The notes below the pieces were generated by a model. The model saw only the letters and a list, made by a program, of their open reading frames with translations, was not told the DNA's origin and did no database searches. From contig VXAI01000013.1 in NCBI GenBank assembly GCA_013399305.1, positions 62,001 to 126,000 of the forward strand: a DNA stretch of 64,000 bases, read 5' to 3'. Made by a program: the position numbers and the translations under genes. The DNA is from Rostratula benghalensis. Taxonomy: Eukaryota; Chordata; Aves; Charadriiformes; Rostratulidae. This document shows positions 40,391 to 52,619 of the stretch, one piece after another; the stretch's first letter is position 1; each line of letters opens with the position of its first letter.

Positions 40391-41081
40391 TCTGGGAGCA
40401 TATATTCTCATTTGTAAATATTTGTGTAATGCTTAACAAGTAGAAATAAGTTCAAATATACTTGGGGATTTTCCAGCACAATCAAGTTAGTTAGGGATAT
40501 ACTTTCTATTTTCACCTGACACTGCACACAAAGTTGTATATAAATGTCTGGTTTTACTGATATAATTTATGCCAGTCATAGCTTGTACAGACCTCCAGGG
40601 TATATGCCAGATGAGTAAAAGCATACTATAATAGCACCACTGTTTAAAAGAGTGAATGATTTAACTATACCAATATATTTATAAGAAAAAATGTCATCTG
40701 GCATAGGCAAGGCTTAAGTCTCTGGTTTTGACATTTGTGATCTCGTTGACACGAGTAAAACCACCAGTGTATATATATATAGAGAAATGTTTTTAGGATG
40801 GAAGCCCAAATGGAAATGGTTATTACTTGTAGATAAAGACAATTTAAAATTTCCTTGTTATTGTTATCTGCCCGATATTAGAGACATTAATTTTTTCCAC
40901 TTCCTTGGCATTCTTGTCATGTTTCAGTAGAAGTCATGAAATACAAAGAAATGGGTCAAATTCACGTCTGCAGAAACTGCCCTAAAGCGGTGTTTCCAGG
41001 GAATGTGGCCCATTAAGTTTTAACATGATTATAGTTTCTTTGAACTTTTTTCCTTCAACATTTTTGGTTTCAAAGGCTTGA

Positions 41082-41096
41082 TTTTTTTTTTTTTTT
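41082..41096. repeat. Poly(T) run
   Basis: Fifteen consecutive T. Confidence 0.85.
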
Positions 41097-41471
41097 GCCT
41101 TTATTTTTAAAGATACATTGTCCAAATGATGTAATGGGCAATAGCTCAAACTTGGAGTTTGTTGTATCCAGTAACAACAGCATAGTTTCATGTAAGAGAC
41201 TGTAATCAGACAGCAGTTATTCTCATCTTAAATGTGAAATTTTATGATAATGTGGAGTTGTTTGTTAATTAATTGCTGGGTAAAATCTTTTGGCTTTTTT
41301 GGCATTGAAAAACAGACAAAAACATGAAGAGGAATGTTTTTGCTTGATGCATTGGAAACTGTTCATAAATTCTAGGAAAAAAAAGCTAAAGTATGCTTTT
41401 GATAGATCCTTATAGCATTAATAGTAAGATTGGCATCCCATTATTAATTTATTGTCATTTAATTAAAAAAT

Positions 41472-41510
41472 CTGGTTTTGTTTTGGTTTTGGGTTTTTTT
41501 TTGGGGGGGG
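41472..41510. repeat. T/G low-complexity tract
   Basis: Almost wholly T and G, ending in a T run followed by eight G. Confidence 0.85.
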
Positions 41511-42460
41511 CATAAATAGCCATCACAAAAGACTAAAGGTGATTAGTAAATGTCTTTGTAGGTTTGTTTATTATCCACACTAGAATAACTTCCTTTGCAG
41601 ATAAAAGTGCTCCTGGTCTTCACAAAAGTTCTTAAAAAATCATAAATTATCCAGTGATCTTAGCTGTATGCAGCAGCATTCTTCCTATTTTCAAGTAAAT
41701 TACGTTTGAAAAACTATTGAGACTGTATTATCTGTTTACTTTGATATGATATAATCTTGGTTATTCTTTAGGTTGTTGAAAATAGAATCAAGATGCAAAT
41801 AAACACATTGCAAAATTGAAAAAAAAAAAGCAATTGTTAGTAAGGAAATTTTAAGTAGTGTAATCAAGCATAATCAAATTCTAATCAAACAACGTAAGTC
41901 AATGCAATAACCAGCTATACATAAACTCATTTCCAATAAGTAGGTATCATCTTCTTCACAATGACCTTACTGTGTTATAAGCTTGTTCAGAAAATTTCTC
42001 ACTATTTTAACTTAACTTAAATGTGAACATCAACATTGAAACATTGTGATTTTGATGAATGAATACATTTCTGAATATTTTGATTTGTAAAAAAAAAAAA
42101 TAAATCTGCTTCCTAGTTCTTTTATTTAAGTAATGACAGACAAACAGATGAATGTGTTTGGGGGGTTCTTAGAACTGCTCTGGAACATCACTAAATTCTT
42201 TGGAGCGGTCCTATCTACTCTATCTTTGGTTGTTTCAAAATAAAACACCCTGGTATGTTTTTTGTTTTGGTTTTCTTACCCTAAATTATTCCTTTGATTA
42301 GAAGGTTTATAAGAGCTTATGAGACCAATGAGCAGTATTCTAGTTTTGTTAAATAATGGAAGGACTAAGTTGTTATTTATTCTAGTGCCACATAGGATTC
42401 TACCACATAATAAATGATGATTAAAAGAACAAAATCTCTACTAGTTAGTCTAATGAAAGA

Positions 42461-42486
42461 AAAAAAAAAAAAAACAAAACAAAACA
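42461..42486. repeat. A-rich tract with AAAAC units
   Basis: Fourteen or more A followed by CAAAACAAAAC. Confidence 0.85.
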
Positions 42487-43128
42487 ACTCACTATCTTGT
42501 GGCCTGGTAAATCACCACTTTGATTCGACTGATTTGTCTTTGATTTAGGTAGCACAAACTACAAGTGATTTATTTTTGGCCATTTGCTAAGACAATCTGA
42601 TGCAGCACTCAATTGCAGCTAGGAAAAGCTTTCCTCTCTCCCTCCAGCTAGTGGTGAAACTGTACCAACAAACCATTTTAGGGCACTTTTAGTGGGAAAA
42701 GATATGGATGCAACTAATGAGCCAACAGTAGAAGACAAATAAATCATGACTGGTGATTTAGAGATATGACATTTTCCAGGTATGCAATAAGAACTGGTGA
42801 TTCTCCTTCAACCTGTCTTTTTTAGGAATTTTTCTCTGAATAAAAATAGGGTGCATCCTGTCTTCAAAATATGCATAGATCTAAAACTATATTATCATAC
42901 AAATTAAGAACAAAGTTTGTTTATTATAAAACAAAGCAAAGAAAAATGGATCCTGAAGAACTCAAGAAGAACCAGACGAAAACTGAACTTTTACCATATT
43001 AAAGTCAATGCTTGCTAACACCATGCCTTTTCTCGATCACATATTTGTCTGGTTTTTATTGAACCCTTCCTAAAAAAAATTATTTGATTTTTGACAAAGA
43101 AAGAAAAAAGGTATCTGTTTAATGAAAG

Positions 43129-43206
43129 AAAACAAACAAACAAACAAACAAACAAAACCCGCCAAACAAACAAACAAACAAAACCAACCAAAAAACCAAA
43201 ACCACC
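43129..43206. repeat. (AAAC)n microsatellite, compound
   Basis: Two blocks of AAAC repeats separated by CCCGCC, then A/C-rich decay to about 43206. It is the longest simple repeat in the window apart from the LTR tract. Confidence 0.92.
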
Positions 43207-46200
43207 AGACATGTCATTCTAGTATAAATCTAGGAAGGTGCACTATATTTTAAGTACTAACCACCAGATGTAGGAACCCCAGGGTATGTAAGTCAAGCCT
43301 CTGTAAGAGGTTCTTGTAAAATAAATGTTGTATACCCTCTTTAAGGCCAGTAGAGGAAGAAACATTGAAGGTGTTCAGCCAGTGATGCTGTCTAGCTTAA
43401 TTGACATTGTACAGTATGAGAAACCAGTGACAGAAATTTCAGTCCTCTGGAAATCTCATCTCTATGCTGAATGAAGACCCAAAATATCAGGGTCAGATCT
43501 CCTACAAAATAAGGCAGTGTCATCATTCACCAACCTTTCACTTAATAGGAGGAGGAGCACTAATCTAAGAAATGGGACAGAATTGGAGTCTTCTTTAGCT
43601 GGATAAGTTTTGAATCAATGTCAGAATAGAAAGCACTATTCACAAATTTATAGGGCATTGTGGTGTGCTAAAAACATTTACTATTTGTACCCTAAGAAAC
43701 TCAGCTGCTGTGCCCTCACAAATGCCAGGTCAGGTCTGTACCTACTGGAATGGAAATGCAGTGGGTCTAGAAATGTTACATCTCCCGTAGATCATTCCTC
43801 CTATCACTGAATGCAAGCAAGGGCAATAGGATCAAGATATTTTGGGGGTATTTACATCCAGAACAAGCAGAGATGAGATGTGTAGTGGCCTAAAGCATTT
43901 TCAGAGCAAATCTGAAAGTCATTCCCATTTACCATGATTTATTTTACATTGCAGGCTGGTAAGAGAGCTCACAAGCTAATTTCTTTTTGGGTGAAACTCA
44001 GCCAGAAGATGTGTTCCATGTTTGCATCTAGTGTGGTACAGTTATGAGTGGATGTTCAGTGTGCTGAGGCATGATAGATCTAGCCTGGAGTAAACCCTTG
44101 AAATACGTATATGGTTGATACTGAGTTCTCAGCACCAAAGGTCTTACTCTGCAGCATTGATCCCATGAGTCTCACTGACTTTTCTGTACAGGTACAGCCT
44201 CTGTGTGCTCCCAAGGACCTTGCCTTATCTGGTCTACCTCTCTCCTTTACCTCTCCTCCTGAACTTTCAGTCTTGTCAAATTCCCCTAAGTAAAAATCTT
44301 CTTGCCACAAAACAGAAAATAGGGAATTTGTAATGCCCTGCATTCATTGTTTTCTTAACAAATATTTTCTCCTCATTTCAAAATATTTTATGAAGTAGTC
44401 ACAAATCTGAGAATGGCAAAATTTCTGCAGCCTGCTTTTGAACCCTGTTGTACTATATGCTGTGTGTCTATCCCATAAGTTGAGAATGCTGTTAAGAATG
44501 CTCTAAACTGAATAAAAATTTAGTAAAATAATTTCTTATGAATACTTCTGCTGGGACTTCACTGGTGACAGTTTTTAATCCAGAGAAGCCTTATCTGAGA
44601 TTTACTGATAGCCAGTAAGCGATAAGAGAAATAAACTCCTAACTGCAATTGCAGTATCTTGGTTTAGTTAAGTCAAGAAAGCAATGTCAGCAGTGCACCA
44701 ATAAAATTATAAACATGCATCTTGAGCTCTGCCTTCCATTTGTTAAAATAAAAAGCATTTCCAAGGAGCTAAACCAAAACACTTGCAATCTTTTTAAAAT
44801 ATTAATTTAAAAGATTAGAGTCTAGCTTTGATGTGCCATATTATATTGATGGATTACAGGGAATAAAAAAGCCAGTGTAATGTCATCTAATATGCAGGTT
44901 GAAGTGCTGTGCTTTAGAAAGTTACTTGTAAGCCAAGATTTTTTTTTCCTCTTTATTCCTCATGTTTTTGCTTAAATTGACAGCTACCAGATGAAATCCA
45001 TGGCCTGACCCATGTTATATCCGCCCCTTGCTGGAGGACATATCTGTTATTTCCAAGCAATGAGTGTGTTGTATTTTATTATGCAACTGTTCTGTATCGC
45101 TGCAGAATATATTTTCACAAAATTCTTTGAGGCTTTATGCTGTATTATTTTATAAAACCTATAAAAGCAGGTAAAACAAAGAGTGTCAGCTTCAGAAGGC
45201 CTTAGAATTCACTGTACTTTGCTGCTTTGCTTTCAAGTTCTTGATTTCGCAGGTAGCCTTGATTTGAAATCGATCCTTGCAATGGTGAGAAGAAAGAAAA
45301 TCCTGATTTTTAGTTGGACTGCAGCTCTTTTGCAGCTGCCACAGTATGAAGCTACTGCAAGACTGCATGAATGGCATTCCAAGGCTGCCACCTCTTAGGA
45401 AACTGATACAGTGAGGCTCTACTGTAAATGCCAGTTGAATTCAAATTAGTAATTATTTGTGGTCCGGTATTGTCCCAAAGAGGAGGTTTTGAGTCTGCTA
45501 GTTTATCTAGATAAGTTTGATCAGTGGAGCTTATAGAATATATTGCTTCTCACTACCAAGCTTGCTTTGTTTAAGTGTTATACAGCATTCCAGGCTTTGT
45601 CCTTAAGCAGTGGAGTGGTTCACGAGTGGTGGAAACATAGTTCAGTGAAATCAAAGAGCTCAGCAATGTCGAGAAAAAGTAAGAAGTAATAAAATTCAGC
45701 GTATTTCATTGGAATGTAGTGAATAGTTAAACAGGAATGTTTCATAGAAATGGTCCAATTTGGCCAAAATATCAAGAACAAATTATGCTGGCAAAGTGCC
45801 AAGACAGCCTCTTAGCTGCAGGAAATCTGGGCTTTCTAAGGCTGCAGCCTTTCAGGAGCTGACCTTGTAACTGGGAACTTTTATGCAAACTGCTCTAGGG
45901 CTTTCACATCCAATAAATGCAACCCCTTTAACTGAGCATTTCAGTACTTGAATTTTGTTGCTGTTGTTCTTAATCAGATTGAAATTAGATTTTGGAATAT
46001 TAAATTCCCCCATGAAATGGAGTGACCTTCTTCTGCATAGATATGGGGAATAATCTTGTGATACAAGGGAAACACTGTAATTTGCAGCAGCTGTTAGACT
46101 TTTCAAAGATGTCTCCTTTAATTGCTGGCTTATTTATGCAGGGGCTGATGGGGTTCTCCATCAAACATACACAGTTAACTAGTTAGGCTGCTGATAACCA

Positions 46201-46894
46201 AGTCCATATTTTACAAAATATACCTGTAGCACATAAGCAGCCAAAACATGACTTTCAGGTACCTTTGCCACACTTTTCTTAGGTGGCTGTATTGTCCATA
46301 ATGCTCACTTGATAAAATTCAAGTCAGGTTTCATTCTTCTGCAGCTTAGCGAAGCTTGGAATAGTGGCAGAGGCACTAGAGCTGGCTGTTGTGAGGATTA
46401 CAGAGTCCCAGCTACATCCATTTACACTCAGTTCACGTCTGGGTGGCTTATGCTACAAAAGAGGCCCAGAATGCTTTTGGTTTGGTTTGGTGTTTTTTTT
46501 CAAATGAAAAGGAAATCCTGCAGAATTTGCACCTGACTAAGAAAGAGGCTGCACTAAAGGTACATGCAGGTGAGCAGATAATTCGTGCCAAATCCTGATG
46601 CCATTTTGTGTCATCATTTTGTTTACATGTTCAGATACAGTATCATAGCACAAACAGCATGAATAGTAAGAATTTCAGCAGTTCCCTAGACATACAGGGG
46701 CATTTGTATATCAGCATATATATGTACCACATCTACTAGTGAACCGAAGGGGAAAGAAGATGCAGGAGAGACTATAGGTAATCTATTAATTACCATGGAT
46801 TATAACTGTAAATAGATTATGTAACAAAGCAAAGGCAATGATAAAACCTCACAAAGGTCTTTTTTGCCCAAACCTAGAGACCACTGAAACTTCT

Positions 46895-46985
46895 GTCTTG
46901 TTTATGCTGTCTCAGTTTTCTCTCTTCTTTGTCAGATACAAATCAGGGATGATTCTGTACGTTTATATACTGTCCTGGAAAATGG
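46895..46985 (+). mobile_element. Possible MIR fragment
   Basis: Contains TGTCTCAGTTTTCTC, then an AAATCAGGGATGATTCTGTAC stretch, resembling the core of MIR in forward orientation (CTCAGTTTCC...AAAATGGGGATAATA...GTACC). The match covers about 70 bases with many differences, so chance is not excluded. Confidence 0.3.
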
Positions 46986-46999
46986 AAAGTGAACTTTCT

Positions 47000-47759
47000 G
47001 CATTGACTTCCTAGCCTTTTCTGTGGAGAAGAAAAACAAATAGCAAGGTTGATTTCATAGGCTGTACTGCTTAGCAAAGTTAGAGGAAATATATGTGCTT
47101 TTGATCATTTTAGCAATGTGTGCAAATATTCCATGCTTTTCAGAAAAATATTGACAGTTTTTCCATTTATGACATATATGCATCTAAGACTGTGCAGTAG
47201 TATGTGTAGAACTCCAGTGCAATCCCACAGGTCGTATTCTAGATGATTCATCTTTTCCAGCTGTTGGTTAAAGTAAGTAGATTCATGTGTTAACAGAAAC
47301 CAAGAAACAATAAACTCCAAGGAAATAGGTTCAATTTGCATAGCACGATGAAAAATGGTGTTACTTTGAAAGGCATAAATTTTCCAGTTCAGAAGTATTT
47401 ATGTCTATACTGTATTTCCAACATGTTTATTTAATGTGTTTGTTTTCTTATTACATCGTGTTCTGGTAATTTTAAACAGCAGAGAAAGATATAGCTCTTA
47501 TGTAAATAGAGAACTGAAGAGGAACACAGTAGCAGCCTTGGCCTGCGATGCAGGAATGTGTACCATCATGGAGAGTAAAAGTAGCAGTGCAAGGAAATGT
47601 AAACCTTAGAATTCCTTCCATCCCTGGCATGTCTGTGCCCAAGAATATATTTCTGAGAAGTGTATTTTGCTATGTGTTCGAATACGTATACAGAACTCTA
47701 TGCATTAAATCATCCTTCTATAAATGTAGTGTAGATTGAGAGATCTAGTGGCACTTGGA
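47000..47759. other. Unannotated DNA, no gene seen
   Basis: No supported frame or repeat. A 78-codon minus-strand frame at 47105-47341 has no recognisable domain. Confidence 0.5.
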
Positions 47760-48240
47760 AGGACAGTACTGATAGAATCGTGATATAACAGGGGATTATG
47801 TATGAAGCAAGAATACGCTATAGGTTGTTATATGATATATGATAAGTTATACATATGAAGAAGTATGGTATCATATGGGAACTGTAGCAGGAAACGTGTT
47901 CGGGACAGAAAGTAGAAGCTGGAATGGGAATGGATAAACTGTGGATAAACTGATAATCTAAGGAAGAGGGGCAGACTAGAGGTTGGGTGATTATACAAAT
48001 AGTATATAAGCCTGAACCTCTCACCTTGTTGTGTTTTTTTCCCCCTAATTATAATAAATGGGTAGGCAAAGGGCGCATGGTTAGCAACTCCCTGATCTTA
48101 GTTCTTACCTGTACTCAGATGCTTGTATATTTTGTTCCTGAATATGATGGAGATGTCAGAGATAGATGGGATCAGGAAGGGTCTTCTGCATACCCTTCTT
48201 TGTAACCAGTTAAGCATCCTGGATTATTTCTAGATTGTTT
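47760..48240 (+). repeat. LTR-like segment, uncertain
   Basis: A TATATAAG box (48003-48010) is followed about 45 bases later by AATAAATG (48053-48060), a spacing like that of TATA box, short R region and polyadenylation signal in a retroviral LTR. The sequence upstream is unusual AT-rich dyad-like DNA followed by GC-richer sequence. No TG/CA boundary pair or target duplication was found, and I cannot match it to a family. Confidence 0.25.
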
Positions 48241-48889
48241 AATTTGTTGATATACAATCACAAAACAAAATATGAGACTGAAGATAGGAATCATAAGCAA
48301 CTCATGACATGAGACAGATTTAGTTTGAGATTGCAGTATCTGCTCTAAGGTGATTAGCTTTGTGTCTGCTCGGACTGCTTTTACTGAAGGTAAGATGTCC
48401 TCTAATTATCATGGGGAAACAAAGGAGTAGATTTGCATGGTGTTAGCCTCCTCCATAATAAAGACACATGTAGTTTAGTATGCTGCAGATGCTCATCCTT
48501 ATTTCCTGTGATAACTTGTTCAGGAAACAATATCCAAAGAGTGCCATGGATATTTTTTTTTTTTTTTAAGAAGGAGGAGTGATCTTAAAAACCAGCCTGA
48601 AAGCTGTTATACATCAATTGCTGATAATTAATCTCTCCAAGCTGATCTAAGATCTAGTAACTCCACTTACATTTTGGAGGTTTGGGCCCTTATGAGAAAT
48701 TAAAGCCTTAGCAAAATATATAATCTGCAAAATTTTCTTACCCCTCCCAGTCAGACTCTTAGCTTTCTGAAAATATGCTGAAGTAATAGGGGCATCTAGA
48801 GAGTAATGAGCCATTCCCATAAAAAGAGAGAAGCTTTAAATCTAAGCGCAGATACATACCAGACTAAATTCTGGACATCTAATTTTTCA
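48241..48889. other. Unannotated DNA, no gene seen
   Basis: No gene. A poly(T) run of 15 lies at 48553-48567. Confidence 0.5.
48553..48567. repeat. Poly(T) run
   Basis: Fifteen consecutive T. Confidence 0.85.
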
Positions 48890-49010
48890 GTATTCTGGGC
48901 TTAATTAACATTTCTGCCTCAATTTCCCTATTAAAAAATGAGAAGCAATAAAATGCTTACCTTTATAGTCATAGGGATGCTCTGTTGGTAATTAGATGCT
49001 GTCAGACAGA
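48890..49010 (+). mobile_element. MIR-like SINE fragment
   Basis: The plus strand shows TGCCTCAATTTCCCTAT, an AAATGAGAAGCAATAA stretch, CTTACCTTTATAGTCATAGGG, then GGTAATTAGATG. This is the order of the MIR core and 3' half in forward orientation. It is a partial, diverged copy and the tRNA-like head cannot be recognised. It is in the opposite orientation to the copy at 18.9 kb. Confidence 0.5.
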
Positions 49011-50240
49011 ATTGCTGTAAATTACAGTAATTACTGTTCATTAATTAATTCTGACAGTTTTATGTTTTATTGTAATGTACTGTCATAGTGCTATAGTGTT
49101 TAAATTGGATGCCTTTAAAATGAACATTCACATTAAAAAGGAGTGAAAGAGAACCTTTTATTGAAATTAAAAAAAGTTCCAAAGAAATATTTTATTATGA
49201 TCTAATTTTGGTTATGGGATTCTGAAGCTGAAAAGTACTGCGTACTGGTAATCGCATGTATTATAATAATTAAAAATGATAGAAAAAATATGCAAGAGAC
49301 ATTCAGTATTTAAATTGAACTGCTTATTTTAGAGCAGAATTCAGTATTTAATTGTAGCATTCTCTGTTGAACCAGGTGTATTTCCAGAGAATGTTTTGTG
49401 CCAAAGAGAATTAAGGCAGGAAAGCTGACATTTCCCTCAGGAGCAGAAGACTAAATACTAAATCTGTATCTTCCACTCACTGGAATTGGGGCTTCCTTTG
49501 GCTTGTACAGCACTGAAATACTGTACAACCTGGTTTGTTGTAGTAGTAGCAGTGTAATTTACACTATTGCTATGTAGTGATGGTAATTACACTATTGCTG
49601 TGTAATAACATAATAATTTCAGTGAAATTATGTTATGATTTTATCAATGTTACAAATGTGTAAACATGGAGAGAAAAGAACCTGCTGTTTCCACTGCTAG
49701 GTTAAGACATAGTTGGCAGAATATATCCATTTCGAACGTGTCAGGTAGAAAAGGGCCAAGGAAGTGAAAATGCAATGAAATAAGGCTGTAAATTAACAGG
49801 GTAGTAGATGTGCTTTTTATATAATGAACTAAGAAGACAATGTTCTGTAGTTCTGTAGTAGGTAAAAAAGAGTCGTACTCATCCTCTGTCCATGGAATCT
49901 ATGGTGTGATTTAAATGAGATTAGAAAGCAGAAAATAAAATTATGACTGTCCTGCACAAATACAGCCTCTGCCTGCCCAGGAGCTCTGTGAGCTAGCAAG
50001 CTGAAATACCCACTTAAGCAAATAGTCGGCCAAAGTCAATATTCTTAAGCACTGCACTTCACTCCACAATATAGATCTCCTAACCAATAAAGTTCCTAGA
50101 GTAGCATGCAAAAATAAATATTTCTTGCTGTATGAACTAAGGGTTGGAAGGCACAAGGGGAGATGTTTATAGCTATTAATAGAACTGTTGATGTTTATTT
50201 TATAGCATATGTTCGCATACATTGTGTATTTTCTTAAAAG
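49011..50240. other. Unannotated AT-rich DNA
   Basis: No gene. It holds a short tandem duplication around 49555-49604 and a hairpin at 49606-49635. The 93-codon minus-strand frame at 49941-50222 has no recognisable domain. Confidence 0.5.
49606..49635. repeat. Hairpin next to a short tandem duplication
   Basis: TAACAT pairs with ATGTTA and AATTTC pairs with GAAATT around a three-base loop, with a three-base bulge on one side. Immediately upstream the motif ACACTATTGCTATGTAGT/ACACTATTGCTGTGTAAT is duplicated. Function is unknown. Confidence 0.6.
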
Positions 50241-50271
50241 CAGTACTGCTGGTTAGAAGGCAGCAGTACTG
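50241..50271. repeat. Perfect 11-bp hairpin
   Basis: CAGTACTGCTG at 50241-50251 is the exact reverse complement of CAGCAGTACTG at 50261-50271, with a nine-base loop. It lies 57 bases from the 3' end of the CR1 copy at 50329. No T run follows, and nothing identifies it as a terminator or a known RNA. Confidence 0.7.
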
Positions 50272-50328
50272 ATCTCTGCCTTGCTCTGGAACAATGGGCA
50301 GATTTTGTGGAAACACAAGAAACATAAA

Positions 50329-51105
50329 ATCACAGAATAGCTGAGGTTGGAAGTAACCTCTGGAGATCATCTGTTCCGGCCCCACTGCTCAAGCAGGTTC
50401 TCCTACAGCAGATTGTCCAGGACCATGTCCAGACAGCTTTGAGTATCTTCAAGGATTTCTCCACAACTTCCTTGTGCAAGCTGTGCCAGTTCTCAGCCAC
50501 CCTCACAGTAAAAAAGTGTTTTCTGATGTTTAGACAGAACCTCCTGTGTTTCAGTTTATGCCCATTGCCTTTTGTCCTGTCACTGGGTGTTCTCTTTGCA
50601 CCCTTGCTTCAGGTATTCTTATACATTGATGAGATCACCCTGAGCAATCTCTTCTCCAGGCTGGACAGGGCCAGCTCTCTTAGCCATTCCTCATATGAAA
50701 TTCATTACAGTCTCTAAATCATCTTAGTTCTCCTTGCTGGACTTTCTCCAGTATGTCCATGTCTTGTACGAGGGAGACCAGACCTGGTCACTGTCCTCCA
50801 GGTGTGGCTTCACCAGTGCTCAGCAGAGGGAAAGGATCATGTCCCTCAACCTGCTGGCAATGTCCCTCCTAATGCAATCCAGGAAACCACTAGCCCTCTT
50901 GGCTGCAAGGGTACATTGCTGGCTCATGGTCAGATTATTGTCTGCCTGGGCACCCGGGTCTTTTTCTGCCCAGCCGCTCTCCAGCTGGAAGGCCTCCAGC
51001 ATGTACTAATGCTGGGGTTGCTCTTCCCCAGATGAAGGACTTTGGACTTCCCTTTGTTGAGCTTCATGAGGTTCCTGTCAGCCCATTTCTCCAGCCTCTC
51101 AGGGT
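50329..51105 (-). mobile_element. CR1 LINE 3' fragment
   Basis: About 780 bases of CR1 on the minus strand. The 3' terminus is at the low-coordinate end, with the ATCACAGAAT motif and the GAGGTTGGAAG...CCTCTGGAGATCATCTG block typical of chicken-type CR1 subfamilies. The high-coordinate end falls inside the C-terminal part of ORF2. Minus-strand frames there read RLEKWADRNLMKLNKGKSKVLH-like and, further on, LTMSQQCTLAAKRASG-like stretches. The copy is 5'-truncated, frame-broken and inactive. Its 3' region differs in sequence from the copy at 32.8 kb, so a different, probably older subfamily is likely. Confidence 0.93.
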
Positions 51106-52604
51106 AAAAACTCACTAAAGTTATTGCCCTGGAAAGGAGAGCTGGAAGAAAGGTCAGTTCATTCTAAGAACAGTGAGCAGGGATAGATTTATTTACAAGC
51201 ATCTCAAGTTTCACCCAGCAGTTCAGACGTTTCTGTGTTTTAAGAGTTATTTTGTTCTGGAGTTTTTATTATTCTAGTAAAACATACCTTAAGGGAATGA
51301 AAGCAAAGTATCATTTGATGTGCTGACTTCAAGAAGACAAGGGAGACAAGGTAATTCTTCTTCAAGGGTCTGGTTGATTTGGGTCCCATAGAGGAGAAAG
51401 TTCCCATAAAAAGCAATGTATTGACACAGATTTCTTTAAACTGGGAGGAATTTAGGTTAAGCCTCTCTGTTGATACTAGCTGTGCTATCATTTCAAGTAG
51501 GTGGAATGTAGCACATTTGGAGTCTCTTTGGATCAAAGCTCCCTTTAAGTTAAAACCAAAGTGGAAGCTGTGCAGGGCATGAAATCCTGGAGCCGCACTG
51601 TGACTGTACAACACTATTACCCAAGCCAAATGGCACTTCTTGCTCTAATTTACTCTCTACATTGATCAAAATTTAAAGCATTGATTTGAGTGGAGGTACC
51701 AGGCTGTGTGGATATGAAGTCCTAGTACAGCAAAGACAAATGGTAAAATGCATTCTAGAATATTACTTTATTCTTCAGTCCTTTAAAAGGTGCTAGAAAT
51801 GGAGTAAAACTGCTGGTCTGCCAGTGTAATTCATAACTGATAAACAAACTTCAGCAGTCAGTGGGGAAAGACAAACATAGAAATACATTATCTGTTTTAT
51901 CTAAATAGGCATCTATATTTCATCAATATTGCAGTCTCTCAGTAGTAGGTCAATGGTGCAGTACGTCAATGATATTTTTATTGTTCCAAATTACTACCAC
52001 TACATTTTAAAGTTTTTACTCATTTTTAACAAAATAAAGAAATAAAAAAATACCTAATGGAAATTATCTTCATGGGAACTTGAGTTTTGACCTTTTTTCC
52101 TTGTTTTCATATTAGAGTTTTGTTTTCTAAACTGGTATGAGCTTGCTTTGCTAAAGATGATGTATCTCTTCCTAAACAACTTCCCCAGAGCTTTGTTTTG
52201 ATGTCAGATGATGAGATAAATTATTACTTCACTAGTTTTTAAAAAGAATATGTTGCCTAATTTGAAAGTAAAATTATATTGAACAATAATAAAATCAAAT
52301 CCTTTTGGTAATCTGAGATTTTCTCACAGGTTTATTTTCAGAGGCTGCTTGAGAAAAAATGCATTGACTGATCTGGTTGGGTCTATGTAAAACAAATTTA
52401 TTTGTGTTTATAGAATCTTCTATTTAAAGGCACCTGTTAAGTGAAATAGAAGGGATTTTTATGTGTTTGTGTTTGTCTTTGTTGATCTGAATTATATTGC
52501 TTGCATGTGTCACAGCAATGATCGACAAACAAAATAGTTTCTTTTGTGGGTATGTAAACAATGGCATTTGACTGCTTAATATTGTCAAGCAGTTTGGTTT
52601 TATC

Positions 52605-52619
52605 TTTTTTTTTTTTTTT
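52605..52619. repeat. Poly(T) run
   Basis: Fifteen consecutive T. Confidence 0.85.

Larger units (their letters stand above)
38562..46889. other. Unannotated AT-rich DNA with simple repeats
   Basis: No supported gene. Simple sequence is frequent: T-rich tracts at 40361-40390 and 41082-41096, a T/G tract at 41472-41510, an A-rich tract at 42461-42486 and (AAAC)n at 43129-43206. The stretches 42540-42790 and 44690-45130 are complex and non-repetitive. They could be conserved noncoding DNA, but one sequence cannot show that. The frame at 43015-43212 is translated microsatellite. Confidence 0.55.

Noticed and set aside
43015..43212. 65-codon minus-strand frame rich in F, V, C and L
   Set aside because: It is translation of the (AAAC)n microsatellite.
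50241..50271. Hairpin as a transcription terminator
   Set aside because: No T run follows, and bacterial-type terminators do not apply to this genome.
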